Of a stretch of DNA of 64,000 bases, positions 1 through 12,528 are shown piece after piece. Under the pieces are notes generated by a model that made no database searches, had not been told where the DNA came from, and saw only the letters and a program-made list of their open reading frames with translations. Position numbers and translations under genes: made by a program. The stretch is from Dryococelus australis. Taxonomy: Eukaryota > Arthropoda > Insecta > Phasmatodea > Phasmatidae. The stretch is taken from contig CM057000.1 of NCBI GenBank assembly GCA_029891345.1, positions 136,632,663 to 136,696,662 on the forward strand, given 5' to 3'. Position 1 is the stretch's first letter. Every line of letters starts with the position of its first letter.

Positions 1-269
1 ACTCCATCGGCGCCAGCCCTCCGCGGGACGATGCGTTCGTTACACCCGCGCTCTCTGCCACCGACCCCTCGACCCTGATCTAGATTACATCTTGTGCCCA
101 TGCGTAATTTGCAACTCTGTGTAGGATTCGCACCAGGAATTTTTAGCACGGCGGAACTTTCCCGTGGCGGCTCTAGAGACCCATTAAAGAGGGCGCTGTT
201 TGAGGCGTGTAGCACTTTAGATTACGGTAAAATTTAATGCTTACAAATAAATATTAAGATTTAATATCA

Positions 270-662
270 TAGGCTGTTCACGGTAAAATGAGCACTTTTG
301 AAAGCAATGCTTCAGATCTACTTGTATACACGTTACATATTCCTCCGCCTTATGTAAAATTAACATTGCCATGGGCCTCATCACTGTGGCGTTATTAATA
401 AAGTAGATACTTAACAAATCTGCTTATTTTTACACTTTGATGCATTAAAAAAACAGAAAGCGAAAGAAATAAATGTACGTTATCATTAATGGTTACCTAA
501 CACTATTCGACTTTTGAGATATGGCACTACTTCCCATTCATCGTTACCAACTTTACTAGGCGAATGTCACTCAGTGTGCCCATTGAAATATACGCGTGCT
601 GGGGCAGTAACTTTTTTCTAAGGTACATTTCTAAAGTGCTCACTTATCGTGAGCAGCCTTTA
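270..662 (+). mobile_element. Family A MITE, copy 1
   Basis: The left end reads TAGGCTGTTCACGGTAAAAT and the right end carries its inverted complement (ATCGTGAGCAGCC). The interior matches the other A copies, with blocks for GATCTACTTG, the TCCTCCGCCTTATG block, a T-rich middle and CCAACTTTACT. There is no open frame. It is a non-autonomous inverted-repeat element; a Tc1/mariner-type transposase is inferred from TA target sites seen in better copies. Confidence 0.85.
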
Positions 663-669
663 GGTTGCG

Positions 670-884
670 CTTAACGTCGCGTCGACAGTGAGGTCGTTAG
701 AGACGGAAAGAAATCGGCCATGGCCTGTCGTAGTAAGGAACCATCCCAGCATTTGCCTAGAGTGATTTTGGGAAACCACTGAAAACCGAAACCAGGATGG
801 CCAGACCAGACAGAGAACCGAACCCATGACATCCAGAATGCGAGACCACAGGTTTACCACTCCGCCACTACACTTGGTTTGGAG
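670..884 (-). mobile_element. tRNA-derived SINE
   Basis: On the minus strand a polymerase III A box (TGGCGGAGTGG, complement of 857-867) is followed about 30 bases later by a B box (GGGTTCGGTTC, complement of 815-825). That is the spacing of a tRNA-derived promoter. The body, read on the + strand as GGAACCATCCCAGCATTTGC and the AAACCAGGATGGCC block, resembles a SINE body I know from orthopteroid insects; that recollection is unverified. Confidence 0.7.
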
Positions 885-1045
885 TGGAAATATTTATATT
901 TGAAATTGGCTTTGTCTGTGCGTCTGTAAATATTCTTGGCCAACCCCATTATGGACGGAAATAGCATATACAGATGATAGGAAACTCTGTGCCCAAACTC
1001 CAGACATGGTTTCTTTGGACCAATAGTAACACAACAGCACTATGC

Positions 1046-1321
1046 ACTTATATCCGGAAAGGTATTTTTATATCGAAAAATCGCGTTAAAAGTTTATCGG
1101 TACAACACCTGTTCAACAAGACTGTTCGATCATGTGCATAGGACAAGTTGCATAGGTCTTAGGCACTCGACGCTGCATGTGTAATAATTCAGTGTGACGC
1201 GCCTATGAACTATGCAAACTTGTCCTACATGCATGATCGCACAGCCTTGTTCTCCAAGTGTTTTACGCCGCAACTTTAAAAACAATTAAAATTATATAAA
1301 AATACTTCACCGGATATAAGT
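1046..1321. mobile_element. Palindromic (foldback) MITE
   Basis: ACTTATATCCGG at 1046 is mirrored by CCGGATATAAGT ending at 1321. The arms continue inward with matched blocks (GTATTTTTATAT, GATCATG, AGGACAAGTT.GCATAG), so nearly the whole unit folds on itself. It has no coding capacity. The target duplication is not clear. Confidence 0.65.
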
Positions 1322-1668
1322 CCAAAGGGCGTTCGTATTACGACCGTTCCGAAGAAACTATGTATGGCGCTTGGCCACTGAGCATAGTTATACAATATTC
1401 TATAAATACACATACAATTTTAACTTTATACTCATCTTCCCCACTACCCGCGGTTATGGCGCCCAACTTGCTATTATTTTTATTCATTTTTACGCCTTCC
1501 GCTTATACATTTCCAGACTCTTGTAGATCACACCTACCGTAAACAGGAGGGGTTAGTGTACACCTGTGGGGTAACTTTTCACCACTCAAAATGTTTGTTT
1601 TGCTGCCAACTGGTTAAGTGGTAGTAAATATGACCTGGATGGATAACATTAAAAATTGAAAATAACTA
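1322..1668. other. Unannotated spacer
   Basis: No gene is visible. A 60-codon open stretch starting at 1360 has no family signature and is treated as chance. Confidence 0.5.
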
Positions 1669-2080
1669 AAAGCTGTTCACGATAAAGTGAGCAGTTTAGA
1701 TATGACCTTAGAAAAATTGTTACTACCCTTGTCTGCATATACTTTAACGGGCGCACTGAGTGCACCTAGTAAGTTGGTAACGATGGCTGGAAAGTAGTTC
1801 AATATGAAAACATTGAATAAGAAGTGTTCGGTAACCATTCGTAATAACTTAAAATGATATTTCGCTCTATGATTTTTTTAATGCATCGAAGTGTAAAAGA
1901 CATATTTGTAAAGTATTTACGTTCTTAATAATTTAGCAGTTTCACTTGACCGACGCGTGAATTAAGTAATGAGGCACATGGCAATGTTAATTATACATTT
2001 GGCGAAGGAATACACAACGTGCATACAAGTAGATCTTAAGTAGGTCTTTCAAAAGTTCTCATTTTACTGTGAACAGCCTA
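1669..2080 (-). mobile_element. Family A MITE, copy 2 (reversed)
   Basis: It starts AGCTGTTCACGATAAAGTGAGC and ends CATTTTACTGTGAACAGCCTA. Interior blocks are in reverse order relative to copy 1, including the GATCTTAAG block near the right end. Non-coding. Confidence 0.85.
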
Positions 2081-2415
2081 TAACTACAGTTCTCTGTTTG
2101 GTTGCCAGATGGCACCAGAACAAACATTTTGAGTGGTGTAAAATTGTCACAGGTGCAAAGTAAGCCCGGTTTACTATACTGCCTAACAAATGAAAGTATT
2201 TAGATTACTCACTGGTTTACTCCTGCTCTTAATTAAATGATACTAATCAAGAGTCATTTCTCAGATCACATTTTTCGCATATGTATGAATAAACAACTAC
2301 GTTACTGGCCACTGTAGTCGCATTCGCCGTACCGTGCCAGAACATTTTCGCTTTATACTAATGTGTTTTTTAATCATTTTTTTGACGTGAATACGTCTTT
2401 AAATTTGCGATCATC
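2081..2415. other. Unannotated spacer
   Basis: Unique-looking AT-rich DNA with no feature recognised. Confidence 0.5.
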
Positions 2416-3018
2416 GTGGGAGGCTATCCAGAAAATCCGATGATAACAAAATTGGGGGATACAGTTTGGCATTGCAGCTCCGAATCTACTGTCTACATTC
2501 CAAATTCAATTACACCACTCGATTGCCAAAGGTATCAAAGAATATGTTACGTTGAGTGAGGACTGCGAAGCATCGCTCACGATCGGGTAATTGATGCGGG
2601 GGGGGGGGGGGAGGGTGCAATTTTGAGTTCGTTTCGCCGCGTCTCCAAGTCAAAACTTGGAGAAGCTACGACGCTCGTTTGGGTTTCAATCGACGGCTCT
2701 CGTCAAGATCAATCGATTGCGTGAATAAAAACATTCGTGTGGCGTGGTTATGGTGAAATTGTATGGGATTAACGTAAAAAAAAAAAAAAATTAGAAAACT
2801 TAATTAATTTCGACCTATACTCGTCAAAAAGTCAAGTCGAATACAGAAATCGTATACGGTTGGAAAGAGCATCTCAAAAGCAATCCGGTAATACCTATAA
2901 AACATCATGTGAAGAGGTGCCGAGTACGGAAAAAAAAAAAAAATATAAAAAAAACCGTCCGAGCGCGTTAACGTAGACTTATTCACGGAAAACAAACGGC
3001 CGTTTCCCCAACACAAGG
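2416..3018 (+). repeat. Interspersed repeat X, copy 1
   Basis: It is alignable by eye, with about 15-20 percent differences, to 40651-41226. Shared blocks include GTGGGAGGC.ATCCAGAAAA, TGCAGCTCCGAATCTA, GAGTGAGGACTGCGAAGCAT and ACAGAAATCGTATACGGTTG. A 14-base G run (2598-2611) interrupts it. The family is not recognised; it may be part of a larger DNA transposon or retroelement. Confidence 0.7.
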
Positions 3019-3840
3019 AAGGCCAATTTTTTACAATATTTTCGACATAGCTTGGCAACACACTCGGCGTTCAAGCGATGGGCTGCGAAACCACGTGTTT
3101 AATGTCGCTCATTATTCCCAGATGTAACAAAGCACAACAATAGTAATAACCTTTCGCACACTCATCAGTTTGATGTACAACTAACTGTATATTAGGTAAT
3201 TTTAATTTTATTGAACCTTAATTGTTTACTCAAATAATCACTAACATTTAATCTATTATTTTAGGCTTTTTCATTTTACTGTGCAATTTCCTCATGATTT
3301 TATACTGTCAAATTTAATGTACTTTTCTTTGATACCTTAGGAATAATTACGTAATTTAAATTACAGTTGAGTAACTCTTCATGTGTGTCTACAATGAGAG
3401 ATACGGTTTAGTGTTTAAAAAAAGGAGGAAACCTTTTACTTTGCCGTAACCAAGATGAAAATGAAATTTAAAATGAATTTTGGAGCGTGAAGAGAGTAAG
3501 AAGTACATATTAGGTCACAGTGAGAGGTTCTTGGAATGGCAGTTTGTAAGTGTGATGCAGCAAGTCCTGGGCAAGACGGGAGCATCAGATCGATCGAAGT
3601 CTGTGCATCTGCATTATGGCGGGCAAGGATCCAAAGACCGGTGATTCCATACACAGTAAATATAGGCGTTGTTTCTTCTGTGTATTAAGTATGAGCAACT
3701 ATTTGTATTAAAATTTACCATTAGAACATTGTGTTGATATTTCGGGAGACAGGTCCGAATACTCAGACCACACACCTGGCCTTGGGAAAGGATTAAGGGA
3801 GAAAACAATCCGGTACCACCGTTAGGGAATGTCATGTAAG
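3019..3840. other. Unannotated spacer
   Basis: AT-rich DNA without a convincing gene or transposon end. Confidence 0.5.
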
Positions 3841-4026
3841 AACCACACATATACATATAAGAACTACACATATACATATAATAACCACACACATACATAT
3901 AATTACCACACATATACATATAAGAACCACACACATACATATAAGAACCATACACGTACATATAAGAACCACACATATACATATAATAACCACACACATA
4001 TACATATAAGAACCACACATATACAT
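3841..4026 (+). repeat. Minisatellite, about 21-bp unit, 9 copies
   Basis: Nine imperfect units of the form AACCACACATATACATATAAG, varying at a few positions (CACACAC for CACATAT, AAT for AAG). It is the left neighbour of an inverted-repeat unit (4024-4626) that has a TG/TA microsatellite on its other side. Open frames across it on both strands are repeat artefacts. Confidence 0.95.
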
Positions 4027-4626
4027 GATGTATCTAAATTCAACCGACAAGCTTCGGCTGTAGGTTAATCACGAATAAATAAGCTGAAAACATAATACAA
4101 CCTATGGCCTAAAGTGAATACTAAGGGTGGTACATATCTTTGAAGTTGGACCTGGAACACTTGTGTATTGCAAACATTGGAGACAATATAAAGAAGGAAC
4201 ACCCCTTATCTGGATAGCGGTTAACTGAACAAAGATCTTCAAACACAACACTTGTCGCTGTCATCAAATTATTTCATGTAAATAATCAATATTACTACCC
4301 CTATTTCGAACTAACATCCATGTCGTAGTAGCATATTCGGGATTTAAAGTATGGATTATTATCCTCATGTCACAACTAACAAAAATAATAAATGCCCTAA
4401 ACTTCGCCGTTTTCCAGTAATTCGTGTTTTACTTTCACAATAATATCTGCCAATACATGGCAAGGGGGGCGCACATAATAACCGATAGCGTTTTCTTCTA
4501 TTACAACCTCAAAAATGTGTACCTCCCTTACATTTAATTTTAGACCATATGTCGTATGTATATTTTTAACTTAATTTTTTGTGATTAACCTGCATCCGAA
4601 GATTGTCTGTTGAATTTAGATACATG
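4024..4626. mobile_element. Inverted-repeat element between two microsatellites
   Basis: Left arm 4024-4073 (CATGATGTATCTAAATTCAA onward) and right arm 4581-4626 (ending GAATTTAGATACATG) are inverted copies of about 46-50 bp. The non-coding interior is AT-rich. Each arm abuts a simple repeat, as if the arrays grew from the element termini. Confidence 0.6.
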
Positions 4627-4726
<100 letters not shown>

Positions 4727-4789
4727 GTATGTACGTACATACACATATATACATACGTATATAGATATATAAGTATATACATATATGGC

Positions 4790-5510
4790 TAGCGTCACAA
4801 CCCGTCCTCCCCTTGCTGAAAAACCCGACAACCGTACAGCATTCGCAAGAATATTCTTGGAATTAGGACACTCGGCGCAACTAGAGAATTGGCGAAATTT
4901 CTGGATGACGGCCTACGACTCTATAAATACCTCAGCGGTCCAGCGAACAGCAGTCTTGGTGGAGGCCATCTGGCCGAGTGCGGGAGCGAAGTGTAGTCCG
5001 CCGCGAGACGACGCCGGCGGACGAGGTGTTCGTGATGTGAATGGGCGAAAGGACGTGAAACCCGACGAGTGAAGCCTACTGTGCACGAGGGCGCTCGGAG
5101 AACTCTAGAACGTTGCGGACTGGCGGGACATGGACTGAACTGAGGTGGGACTGAATGAACATGTAATACGGATTTTAGTGTAAATATTCGAACTGTCAAA
5201 TATGGACACATAATTTATAAAATAACTGAATAAGTTTTGATCCACTGTCTATTGGAACTGATTTTGAATTACTATTTAAACTCACTGATTTTTTGAGGTA
5301 TTTATAACTTGTATTAATTGAAGTCTTTAATTCTAAACAGTAAATTATATCAGTTTATTGTGAAATGTTGAGTCGAGAGAATTTCGTTTGTAGTTTTTGT
5401 ACATAAACCTAGGAAATTATAATTAACTGTTTTATTTAATTAAAACATCCATTCTTTAACAAACTTGGTTTAGCCCACTGACTTTAGAGAGAGAAATTGT
5501 AACAATACGT
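4790..5510 (+). promoter_or_regulatory. CpG-rich block with TATA box, possible solo LTR
   Basis: A sharply GC-richer block (4790-5140) contains a TATAAATA at 4922-4929 followed by CpG-dense sequence. It then grades into AT-rich DNA ending TTGTAACA near 5507. This layout resembles an LTR (promoter, R, AT-rich tail) or a small promoter. The bounding TG...CA and a 5-bp duplication are not convincing. An open frame at 4785-5072 has no recognised homology. Confidence 0.3.
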
Positions 5511-6658
5511 TTTTGTAATACTGTAATTATTTTCTACATTCCTAGCATACGTCCTTATCCACTGTGGTTTAACATAACAGTCCGAAGAAAGTATGACAGT
5601 GGAGGAAAATATTTTTAAAAAAAATTAATTAAACGAGTTATAGGAATTTTAAATTTATATCTCATTTCTTACAAATCTCAGAAATTTTACTAGATGCGTT
5701 AGAATATTGCTCGTAATAATTGTTCATGTTTCTAGACTGTCATAAAGGATATTTTACTAAATATTTTATACAGTTCGCGGCCGTATTTCGATTTTAATTT
5801 TTGAGATAAAATTTTAAGTTCGAATAGTTAGGAGTGGAACCCTACGACAAAGTTGGAAACCTTTACCATAGACGACGCTCGTTGAGGAACGCTACTTTGT
5901 TAGTAGATTTTTACATATTTGAAAACTTCAAAACTTGAATTTAGGTTTTTATTTCTTTTGAGTAATCACGGCTACACAATAAAAATATATGTTGAAGTTC
6001 AGACAGTTAAATTTCAGTTTCGTAATCTTCGTAAAAATATTTATCTTGTTATCTAGATAATTTTATACCACCAATGAATATATTTTACATACTGTACATA
6101 TTCCCCTAAATATACCAAAGTATCTATATAGAATTCTTTTGTTAACAAATGGAAATATTTTGTTACTTTATTTGTCAAATGTACACTCATATGTACTTTA
6201 CGTTACAACACAGTATTCGTTCGTCATTTATTTTATTTTGGCAAAACAATATTACCACGGACTCAGCTTCATTAATTTTCAACTTTCGGGAATCTAAAGT
6301 CAAAGAGTGCTTGTCGTTACTTCAGCAGCTTCATTGTGTCATGCTCAATACGAAGCAACGTGTTGACGAGGAAACGTAAAGGAAATTGTGTAACGGACTT
6401 CAGTTTGAACTAATGACTGTTCCAACCCACACCGTCAGCATGACACATGTTGTGAGCGCAGAGTTTACGTGGAATTCCACTTACATTTGGGAAATTCCGT
6501 CGGTGGAAGAGTAGGCATGCGTCGTTAGAGGGAGCCTAAAAACTAAGTGGCTTTACTATTTGTTTTTATATTATTGATAATTTAACTAACATAGCCTTAC
6601 ATTGTGTAGTACGTACATTAGTAAATATGCAACATTTAACGAGAAGTTACTGATAATT
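5511..6658. other. Unannotated AT-rich spacer
   Basis: No gene, inverted-repeat terminus or RNA gene was found. A 76-codon open stretch at 6149-6379 lacks any signature. Confidence 0.5.
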
Positions 6659-7060
6659 ATACGATGTTCACGCTACAATGAGCACTTTTGAAAGCCCAGC
6701 TTAAGATCTACTTGTATCCACGTTGTGTATTCCTCCGCCTTATGTAAAATTAACATTGCCATGGGTTTCATCATTTTATTAATGCGTTATTCAGGCGAAA
6801 CTGTAGAATTTTAAGAAAAGAAAATATTTTACAAATATGGTCAATTTACACTTCGATAAACATAAAACGAAATGAATATAATTTAAGTAATCACAAAAGG
6901 TTTATTCGACGTTAAGTTATTCAACTAGTTTCTGTCTATAATTACCAACTTCAATGGACGCATGCTACTCAATTTGCCCGTTAAATATGTGAAGGCAGGG
7001 GCAGTAACAATTTTGTAAGGTTGATTCCAAAAGAGCTCGCTTTATCGTGAGCAGCCTTTA
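6659..7060 (+). mobile_element. Family A MITE, copy 3
   Basis: Diverged left end (GATGTTCACGCTACAATGAGCAC) and right end (GCTTTATCGTGAGCAGCC). The interior is collinear with copy 1. Confidence 0.85.
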
Positions 7061-7680
7061 ATGAGCCTATTTTCCTCTACATGTACGCAAATAAATGTTA
7101 GTGAAGTTCTTGAAAGCTTAGATTGTAGGTAGTCGTTAACGTCTCATTGACAGCAATATCATTAGAGAAGAAACCAGAAACACGTGAGGAAGTACAACGA
7201 AAATTAAAATACACGAGTTGACTTAACCGGTATTCGAATTCAGAGAAACTCGTAAAATTAAGCTAGCTTGCAATCAACTGCATCATGGAGGTAGGGTTTG
7301 GAGCATCAACTTCAGATGTAATCAGTGTAGTGTTTTTGAATGGTGGTGTTCACTAACCTGGAATATTTACTAGACCACCATTTTGAAAATAAGTGTCTGA
7401 GCCAATAAAACGCACAGGTTTACATGGCCTACCATTACCATACAGAAGCAGATACGCTACCGGTAGTAAATATCGCTATTTATTATCATCTACTATTATC
7501 AGTGTTATAAATAAAGGCCCTTTCCCACCTCGCGGCACGGAAGGTCTTTTTAGGGGACAGGGATTACTTCAGGACTGATTTTAATTTATCTCTATATTTA
7601 CAACAAAGTAAATTCTTAGATGTTTTATAAATCGGCAACGTTATTAAATATTGAATGTTCTGTTTATTAGAAAATTTTGA

Positions 7681-7683
<3 letters not shown>
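7061..7683. other. Spacer with possible SINE shred
   Basis: Around 7133-7170 the string GTTAACGTCTCATTGACAGC recalls the 3' part of the SINE at 670-884. Otherwise nothing is recognised. Confidence 0.35.

Positions 7684-7750
<67 letters not shown>
7684..7750 (+). repeat. (AC)n(AT)n microsatellite
   Basis: About 18 AC units run directly into about 16 AT units. Confidence 0.98.
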
Positions 7751-7753
<3 letters not shown>

Positions 7754-7829
7754 ATAACTGTATGCCGATGAGCTTAGAACGTACGTAATTCTCGATGTGA
7801 GATTTTCTACAAGGTTGAAATTTTAGCCA

Positions 7830-7970
<141 letters not shown>

Positions 7971-8277
7971 TTTATTTAATTAATTTTGGGAAAAAGCATA
8001 AGAGCATTAAACAGGAACAAATACTAAATTTAAAAAACCACGAATATATTTACAGAGCCTATACAGTATTGTGTGAAGAATACAGTAAATATTCGTGTTT
8101 ATTGAACACAAAAGTTGCAGTTATAACAACAAAACGATTAGGCTTTATGCATAAACGCAAAATACTGAAGACGTGAGTGAACCACAGTTCCCATAGTAAA
8201 AATCATAAAGAATGCACTCGTCTTTGCTTTTGCGGCAACTAGTATCGTTGGACAGGTTATTCAAAAGAAGTGTTTGC

Positions 8278-8933
8278 CAGATAAGGGAAACCATATTCTG
8301 GTACAATGCACCTTCAAATTCTGGTATTTTCCAAAACAATTCTGGTACTATAATAGTAGTCTATAAAAAGAAGTCCACGCCTCCCCCCTCCCCTTTTTCA
8401 GGAAAACAGTTGTTGCAATTACATTACAGTAATTTAAATCTCAAATAAAATTTGCGTAATTTTAAAACAACAACTATTTTATTATATTGGCTTGTTATTG
8501 ATTAAATTATATATTTGTATTCAGGAGCTCAGGGGCTTACTTACCGGTATTCATCTACAAAAAATTTAATTTTTAATTAACTTTAAGCAGATTTAGTCAG
8601 AAACTATAAAATACGAAAATAATTTAAAAATTGTTTTTTGAAGGCCAGGAAGGCCATACAAGCCTGATTTGATTTAACACTATGCAGGTATTGCTACAAA
8701 CTACAAGTAAAATATAACATAAAATAATCTTAAGCTGTCGTGATTTACAGTTATGTTTATTTCAGTTTACAAAATAATTTAAACTTACAGATAAATTTGC
8801 TACGTCAGAAAATTTTAGCAAATTTTCGTGACCAACAAAAATCTGGTACATATGCATACCAGAATGAGGAAAATCTGGTACCTGGTACCAAGATAGAAAG
8901 TCTGGTACAAATACCAGAATTCTGGTACGTCTG
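8278..8933. mobile_element. Element with subterminal CTGGTAC clusters
   Basis: It begins CAGATAAGGG and ends ACGTCTG, a weak inverted match of CAGA ends. The motif (T)TCTGGTA(C) recurs at least three times near the left end (8296-8350) and five times near the right (8840-8930), partly in both orientations. Subterminal motif clusters are typical transposase-binding sites of hAT-like elements. No transposase frame remains and a clean 8-bp duplication was not found. Confidence 0.5.
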
Positions 8934-11032
8934 ACAATACCCCCATAACTGCTTTGCATACAGGCTCAAGAAGATTGTCTCGTGGAAGCTTCCTCCAGAG
9001 CTTGTACGGAAAATTCTATCGAGACATACAGACTTTACATGCAGTGGAAGAATACAAAATGGGACGAAAAGTATGTGTTAGGGAGAGCTTTCAAAAGTGC
9101 AGCATTAACCGTATACAGCCTATAATGTTTCACTCAGAGTTTGGAACTGACATGAACACTGTAAAAAAAAAAGTAATATTTACTGAGAAATTGTTTGTGT
9201 TTGTAATAGACCTGAAGATATGTTTGTACTACTCGGACCCGTATCCACGAGCTGCAGGAAAATGGCGGACACTCAACAACGTAAAACCGTATATAGCTGT
9301 CTGTGCAAAAACTATGGTTGATACAAAACAAATCTCTCAACTCAACAACAGAACTATTAATTAAAATGAAACGAACATATTTCTCTTAATCAAATAACGT
9401 CATATTTTGTACGCGCTTGCAGCTGTATTTACTACAAAAATAATTATTTAGTTTGTAAGTCAAGTTGGTCTCTGTGGGTAAGGCTAATAACAGAAGGCCT
9501 ATGGGTTCTAGTCGTCATGCTGGCAAAAGCGACTTCTTTCTTTCTTTCTTTTTGTAAATTATATTTTGAAATATTTCTTTTTGTTGCTCTCTATTATTAA
9601 TTCATCACATTTGTTTTGTAGAAAAAAAATTTATGTACACTTTTCAATAATGCATGTTGTAATATAAGACAAGACTATAATCTGTAATATTACATATTTG
9701 TAGTTTTACAAAGGATTTTCTTGGAATTTGGGTTTCCAAGGATTTATCTTGTAAAAGTAAAAAAAAAAATATTTAGATGCATAACGTCTTAGAGAATTGA
9801 GAGCTTTTACGAAGCATATTTGCAAAATAATGGCCGATGTTCGCCTCGGAAATACTTGAGGAGGAATGGCGGACATACGAGCGTGTTTCCTCCTTCGTGA
9901 AGACTGCAGTAAAAGAAAAAAAAATTAAAATAATGGCACGTCTTGTTACTTAGCGCTGCACGAAGCGTCTTCCGGTTTCTGCTAATTATTTGTGACGTCT
10001 CGACGCAGTTTTTGCTTCCCCCTTCGCACACGATCGTGTTTCTTTTCCCCCCGCACCGCTCACTAACTCTTTCTGGCGGCAGCGCGCAGAACTACGCCAC
10101 AAACACACACGCATGTACAGCAAACGAGTACCGACAGAGAACCAGTGTTGTTGGAGGAATTGTTCAGGAAACTGTTTTCGGTCTGTGAGTACGTCACGAT
10201 TCAGTGCAACACTACCAGTGTGCGTGTGGCTCTTCTGTAGCCGCCGTCGCAGACGGTTCGGATTTTTAAACCTTGGCGACGTCACTTTGCGTGTGTGCCG
10301 TTTGACATTTTGGCCCAGTTTAATTGACTTTCCATTGATGTCCCCCCCCCCCCCCCCGCCCGCGAATTTGGAGAGTTTTGCTGCCGTGTTTAACACGTTT
10401 TTCGTAGTTTTCGACGTCTATTATATTCGCAATTTAGATTTTTTTTCTGGCTGTACGGGTTATGCCCAAGGCCACGTGCCTTCGCACGAATTAGGTGCGT
10501 TTATTCGTCCTCGTCGTGATGTTACCCTTGCAGATTTTACGTTACGTCGGTTGTCGATAGACATACTGTAAGATGAAGCGTGTAGACGTTACAGCAGATT
10601 CAAATGAGTTCTTAACGTTTATAAAGCGTGTGTCGTGTGAGTAATCTTTGTGTCTTTTTCAGTAGCCTAAAATATCTAAACTCGACGTTATTCTTACGTA
10701 TTTGATCCGGGTTTTATATTGCAGTGCATAGCGCCAGATTGAAACGTACGTCACGAGGTATGACTACAAACGTTCGCAAGGCGACTGTTGTGGTGCTGTA
10801 TGCATAGACTAAAGATGACGTAGACAGATTTTTCGTTTTCTGCGCATGTACGCGACACCGACCTACCCCAAACTAACACAACTGTCAAAGTCGCGTAACG
10901 TGTTTGTTTATATCTTGATTTTGCAAAAGACAAGCACTTTCGTATGAATGGAATGCTCTTACCAATTTGAATTCAACCAGTGTTACAAGATAGTTATAGG
11001 AAGTGTATAAACATCTCAAAGCACTCGTTTAC
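8934..11032. other. Spacer with A-family and tRNA-like remnants, then CpG-rich DNA
   Basis: 9045-9123 is a decayed right end of a family A MITE (GAGCTTTCAAAAGTGC and ACAGCCTATA preserved), which undermines the 136-codon open frame at 8954-9364. At 9465-9525 a tRNA-like A box/B box pair (GGGTTCTAGTC) is followed by a CTTT-rich tail, a possible SINE relic. From about 9.9 kb CpG density rises. Overlapping open frames on both strands at 9986-10571 look like a consequence of CpG-rich composition. Confidence 0.4.
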
Positions 11033-11816
11033 TAGGGTTACCAGATAAATGGCACTCAAAAAGAGGACACGTTGAAGTAACTAGCATTTAAAAAGAGGAC
11101 ACTTGCGAGAAAATTATACGTAGAAAGTGGACCTACAAATTTTACAATGGAAATAATACAAAATCAGTAAATTCGCAGGTCAGTTGAAAATACACATTTA
11201 ACATAAAAAATTGTATCAAAAAATTGGGTCCGTGTAGTTTTTCTGAAATACAGTTTTTTTTTGCAACCAGATGAAGTGATAATCATGTTTACCCTGAATA
11301 TGAAAAGCAATTCAATTTGGTTTGTAGGCGCTGCAGAATATCTCGGAAGCAAGTATTCACTCAAAACACAGTTGTACATACGCACTGGGCACAATTTTTT
11401 TTTTTTTTTAATGACAGGTAATCACTCTCGCCTATCTCAGTTCCAGATATATTTCAATCCCATTACTTTGACTATTTTATTCGTTCTAACAGGTTTCTTT
11501 TTCTTAGAAAATAATCATGAAATTTTGAATTGATTAAGTACTTCTCAGCTTATACATGTGAAACAAAAAACAGACACGGAGAAATATGACTGTTAATAAA
11601 GATTTACGTAATATTCTCCAAAACGTTTAAACTTATGCAAGAAAATTTTTGGCCTCGTTACTAAATGTTAAGCGACATATTTAAAAAAAAAACTACAAAA
11701 AGCAAAGGTTTGCTGTTTTTTCATTTTTATTGGAAAAGAGGACATCTCGATTTTTTTGTAATATCCGGCCGGGCAGTTTAAGGCCTCCGGGTAAAAGACG
11801 ACGTCTGGTAACCCTA
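11033..11816. mobile_element. TIR element, GGGTTACCAGA ends, TA target
   Basis: TA-GGGTTACCAGA at 11033 is mirrored by TCTGGTAACCC-TA ending at 11816. GAGGACA repeats lie inside both ends (AAAGAGGACAC twice on the left, AAAAGAGGACATC on the right). No transposase was seen. It is non-autonomous and the superfamily is uncertain, with a TA duplication likely. Confidence 0.7.
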
Positions 11817-11881
11817 CAACTAAGCAGTATTCTAACCTCAAATACTATCCACTTTGTAGAAAAGCAGTTCAGTGTCGGGAC

Positions 11882-12520
11882 TAGTGATGGGTAGTTCACG
11901 AACTACCAGTTCATTTTGAACTGATCTTGAAAAAGAACTAGGTGCATAGTTCACCGCGACATAAAAGAACTAGTCTCTTGTGATATCGGTCAGTCATTCC
12001 CTTAGTACCAGCAACTACGCCAGGCGCGCCACTGAGCATGCTCCGTCGTTCTTCGCTCCCTGCTACTTTCCCCCCTTGGGCTATCCCTCCCTCCGTGGTT
12101 AGCCACATCGCAACGTGCATACTTCTTATCATTCTGCCTCTGTCTATCGGTATCTTTGTTTTAGCTCGTTCAGAACTGCCTCGAACTGTAGGGATCGCAG
12201 AGCAGACCTACCTAGTTCAATAGTGACATGAGTCGCAGATCAGTCGGGAACTACACACAAACATCACTTATTTGCTTCTCTTTCCGTTTCACGCTTGCTT
12301 AGATTCTTCTGGGGAGGGTAAATGGAACTGTGAAAGAGGAAACAGAAAAAAACCTATCCCGACCGAGGTTACACTTGCACTCTGCAGTTCGCCAGTACGC
12401 GTGATCAACTGTGACTGTGACCTGTATAGTTCAAAAGAACGGTTCCCAATGAACTGTTCTCAAATGTGACTAGCTCGGAACGACCTAGTTCATTCTAGTG
12501 AACTATATTTCCCATCACTA
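11882..12520. mobile_element. hAT-type MITE with perfect 8-bp duplication
   Basis: Termini TAGTGATGGG and CCCATCACTA are perfect inverts. They are flanked on both sides by GTCGGGAC (11874-11881 and 12521-12528), an exact 8-bp target duplication that is diagnostic for hAT. The subterminal palindromic AGTTC/GAACT motifs are many (GTTCACGAAC, TGAACTG, AAAGAAC). The 639-bp interior has no transposase. The perfect duplication indicates a fairly young insertion. Confidence 0.9.
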
Positions 12521-12528
12521 GTCGGGAC

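Noticed and set aside
3614..4068. Overlapping open frames of Tyr/Met/Cys-rich or Asn/His/Thr-rich peptides on both strands
   Set aside because: They are translations of the 21-bp minisatellite and are open in several frames at once.
8954..9364. 136-codon open frame on the + strand
   Set aside because: Its middle is a decayed family A MITE end (GGAAGAATAC through ACAGCCTATA), so it is chance coding through repeat DNA.
9986..10571. 152-codon + and 136-codon - open frames
   Set aside because: They overlap antisense in CpG-rich DNA, where stops are rare. No motif, and a proline run comes from a 16-base C tract.
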